Source: Amoebidium appalachense
Taxonomy: Eukaryota; Ichthyosporea
Assembly: GCA_963693365.1 (NCBI GenBank)
Contig: CAVNZM010000008.1
Coordinates: 1,612,001-1,676,000 of the forward strand
Direction of reading: 5' to 3'
DNA: 64,000 nucleotides
Under the pieces are notes generated by a model. The model worked only from the letters and a program-made list of their open reading frames with translations, had not been told where the DNA came from and searched no databases. Shown one piece after another: positions 63,009 to 64,000 of this stretch. The position numbers and the translations under genes were made by a program. Position 1 is the first letter of the stretch. Each line of letters begins with the position of its first letter.

Positions 63009-63651
63009 AGTGTCGTGTATGATGGGTAACTAGTCTATGTGTTTTGTGCACTGGAAACGACAGTAGAAAAGTGTAAATCAAACGTTCTGCTTCCCATGTT
63101 TGTGACATGGGAGGCACTGCTTTATATAGTCGTTGGCCACCTCATGGTGGCCTCGTGTGCACCCTGGTGGTGGGCCATGTACAGCATGGCCGAAAAGAGA
63201 GCACAATGAAAACAAGTCGTTAAAGATATAAAAGTTAACTGTGCACGTTGAGTGGCTAGTTAACTTGCACTAAAGCACACAAATAAATGTGTTTAACACA
63301 CCAATTGCAGTTAAACGTAAATCTTGCTTCACACAACTAAAAATATTCTGAGAATATCCGGGAATAAAGCACACTACCACTCTAAGAATAGAATCCTGTG
63401 GCAAATATAGACATGACATCATCTGAACCGGGAATATTAATTAATGAGCACAATTAGCACGTTGCTAGTGAAGCTCGTCATTGGTACAGTTTTGGCTCAA
63501 ACATATAACTACCATATATGAATATGACCGTAAACAAAAGCTCTATGCACTCGAGTGAGTGTTGAAACAGTTATTCAATTGCTCAGAAACTTTCTCTAAC
63601 AGACATTGCTAGCCGGGAGTACCAGTGTACTTCCTCTTTTTTGTTCCAACA
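62873..63651 (-). mobile_element. copia G 5' LTR (779 bp)
   Basis: In element sense TGTTGGAACAAAAAAGAGG ... AATGTCCAACA. The right flank GGGCC (63652-63656) completes the TSD. It holds TATATAAA (63121-63128, minus sense) about 110 nt before the Gag ATG at 63008, so promoter, leader and start codon all lie in the LTR. Confidence 0.92.
63121..63128 (-). promoter_or_regulatory. TATA box of copia G LTR
   Basis: TATATAAA on the minus strand, repeated at 58007-58014 in the 3' LTR. The distance to the ATG at 63008 leaves a short leader of roughly 80-90 nt. Confidence 0.55.
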
Positions 63652-63844
63652 GGGCCTTGATCCGAAACCTGGGGGCTATATAAGAAAGCCGTCCCAGTAC
63701 GGGGATCACATCAGTGAAGTCTGAGACAGACTGAGTCGGCCCATAGTAAAAGCAACCTGGCCGCGTGTGCCTTTCTACCCGTTCTCTGTCTTTATTTTGA
63801 TTCAGTTGTACTCTGCCTTATCCTAACTAGTCCAACTGTTTACA
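63652..63844 (+). mobile_element. element D3 5' LTR, right piece
   Basis: Continues the LTR from 57758 after GGGCC: GGGCCTTGATCCGAAACC ... CCAACTGTTTACA. It includes TATATAA at 63677-63683. Joining the pieces and removing one GGGCC gives an LTR like 946-1431. Confidence 0.88.
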
Positions 63845-64000
63845 TTGGCGACCGCGCAGTTCAAGAATCTCGCATCCTTCGAATCTCACATCTTTCAATC
63901 AGTTCAAGAATCTCACATCTTTCAATCAGCTCAAGAATCTCCCATGGCCGATCACAATCCTTTTTACCCCGATGATAGGCACATCTTTCCTTGTCCGGCT
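63845..64000 (+). mobile_element. element D3 internal start, cut by window end
   Basis: TTGGCGACCGCGCAG follows the LTR (possible primer-binding site; the tRNA cannot be named from the sequence). Three repeats of AAGAATCTC(A/C)CATCTTTCAATCAG type follow, then an ATG at 63944 opening MADHNPFYPDDRHIFPCPA up to the window edge. In the nested D copy the same frame stops after these 19 codons. Confidence 0.7.

Overview
This is a eukaryotic nuclear window. It has a spliced gene with canonical GT..AG introns, LTR, LINE-like and DIRS-like retroelements, a chromodomain-bearing Ty3 family, and very abundant simple repeats (poly-C/G, GA/CT, CA/GT, CCCT). There is no operon, no Shine-Dalgarno pattern and no bacterial or phage gene. 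The lineage cannot be fixed from sequence alone; a repeat-rich protist or alga-like genome fits, but this is inference.

Layout. 1-1431: 3' part of non-autonomous LTR element 'D' (D1). 1893-2170: a foldback. 2248-3000: arms Q and P. 3001-4641: 5' part of a LINE-like RT fragment. 4642-12325: two Ty1/copia elements on the minus strand, one inside the other. 12326-15310: an internally deleted Ty3 chromovirus ('mini'). 15379-16044: P arm plus the LINE 3' part, inverted. 16045-19054: 5' portions of the two copia elements, now on the plus strand. 19055-30398: Ty3 chromovirus copy 'C', itself holding a complete D element (21616-25218). 31619-31962: inverted Q arm. 32095-39770: the only convincing host gene, a seven-exon GT31 glycosyltransferase whose introns are packed with C-rich tracts. 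41150-42963: GT/GTGC/G repeats, a tRNA-like SINE, and a copia gag fragment with a 278-bp tandem duplication. 42964-44964: Ty3 5' end 'E' interrupted by a copia LTR. 44965-46313: AT-rich region with recurring ATTGCCAAT. 46314-52080: Ty3 copy 'F', with decaying 3' end. 52081-53290: G/C/CA low complexity. About 53880-57450: DIRS-like element (Gag plus RT/RNase H). 57467-64000: 5' end of D3, whose LTR contains a near-intact copia element 'G' (57759-63651).

The main result is a layered history. Several target-site duplications (TSDs) are split between places that no longer touch. GTGAT sits at 4637 and, inverted, at 16040. CCCAC sits at 18217 and 6748. AAGAC sits at 19050 and, inverted, at 12321. 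Reading frames resume across the first and third pairs. The 15.3-19.05 kb block has therefore been inverted relative to its flanks, most simply by crossing over between two oppositely oriented Ty3 copies. Undoing the inversion gives: LINE fragment inside inverted arms; copia1 in the LINE; copia2 in copia1; Ty3 in copia2 gag; and D in Ty3. Copia2 is odd because its 5' LTR is replaced by a 92-bp U5 palindrome, yet it seems to have integrated.
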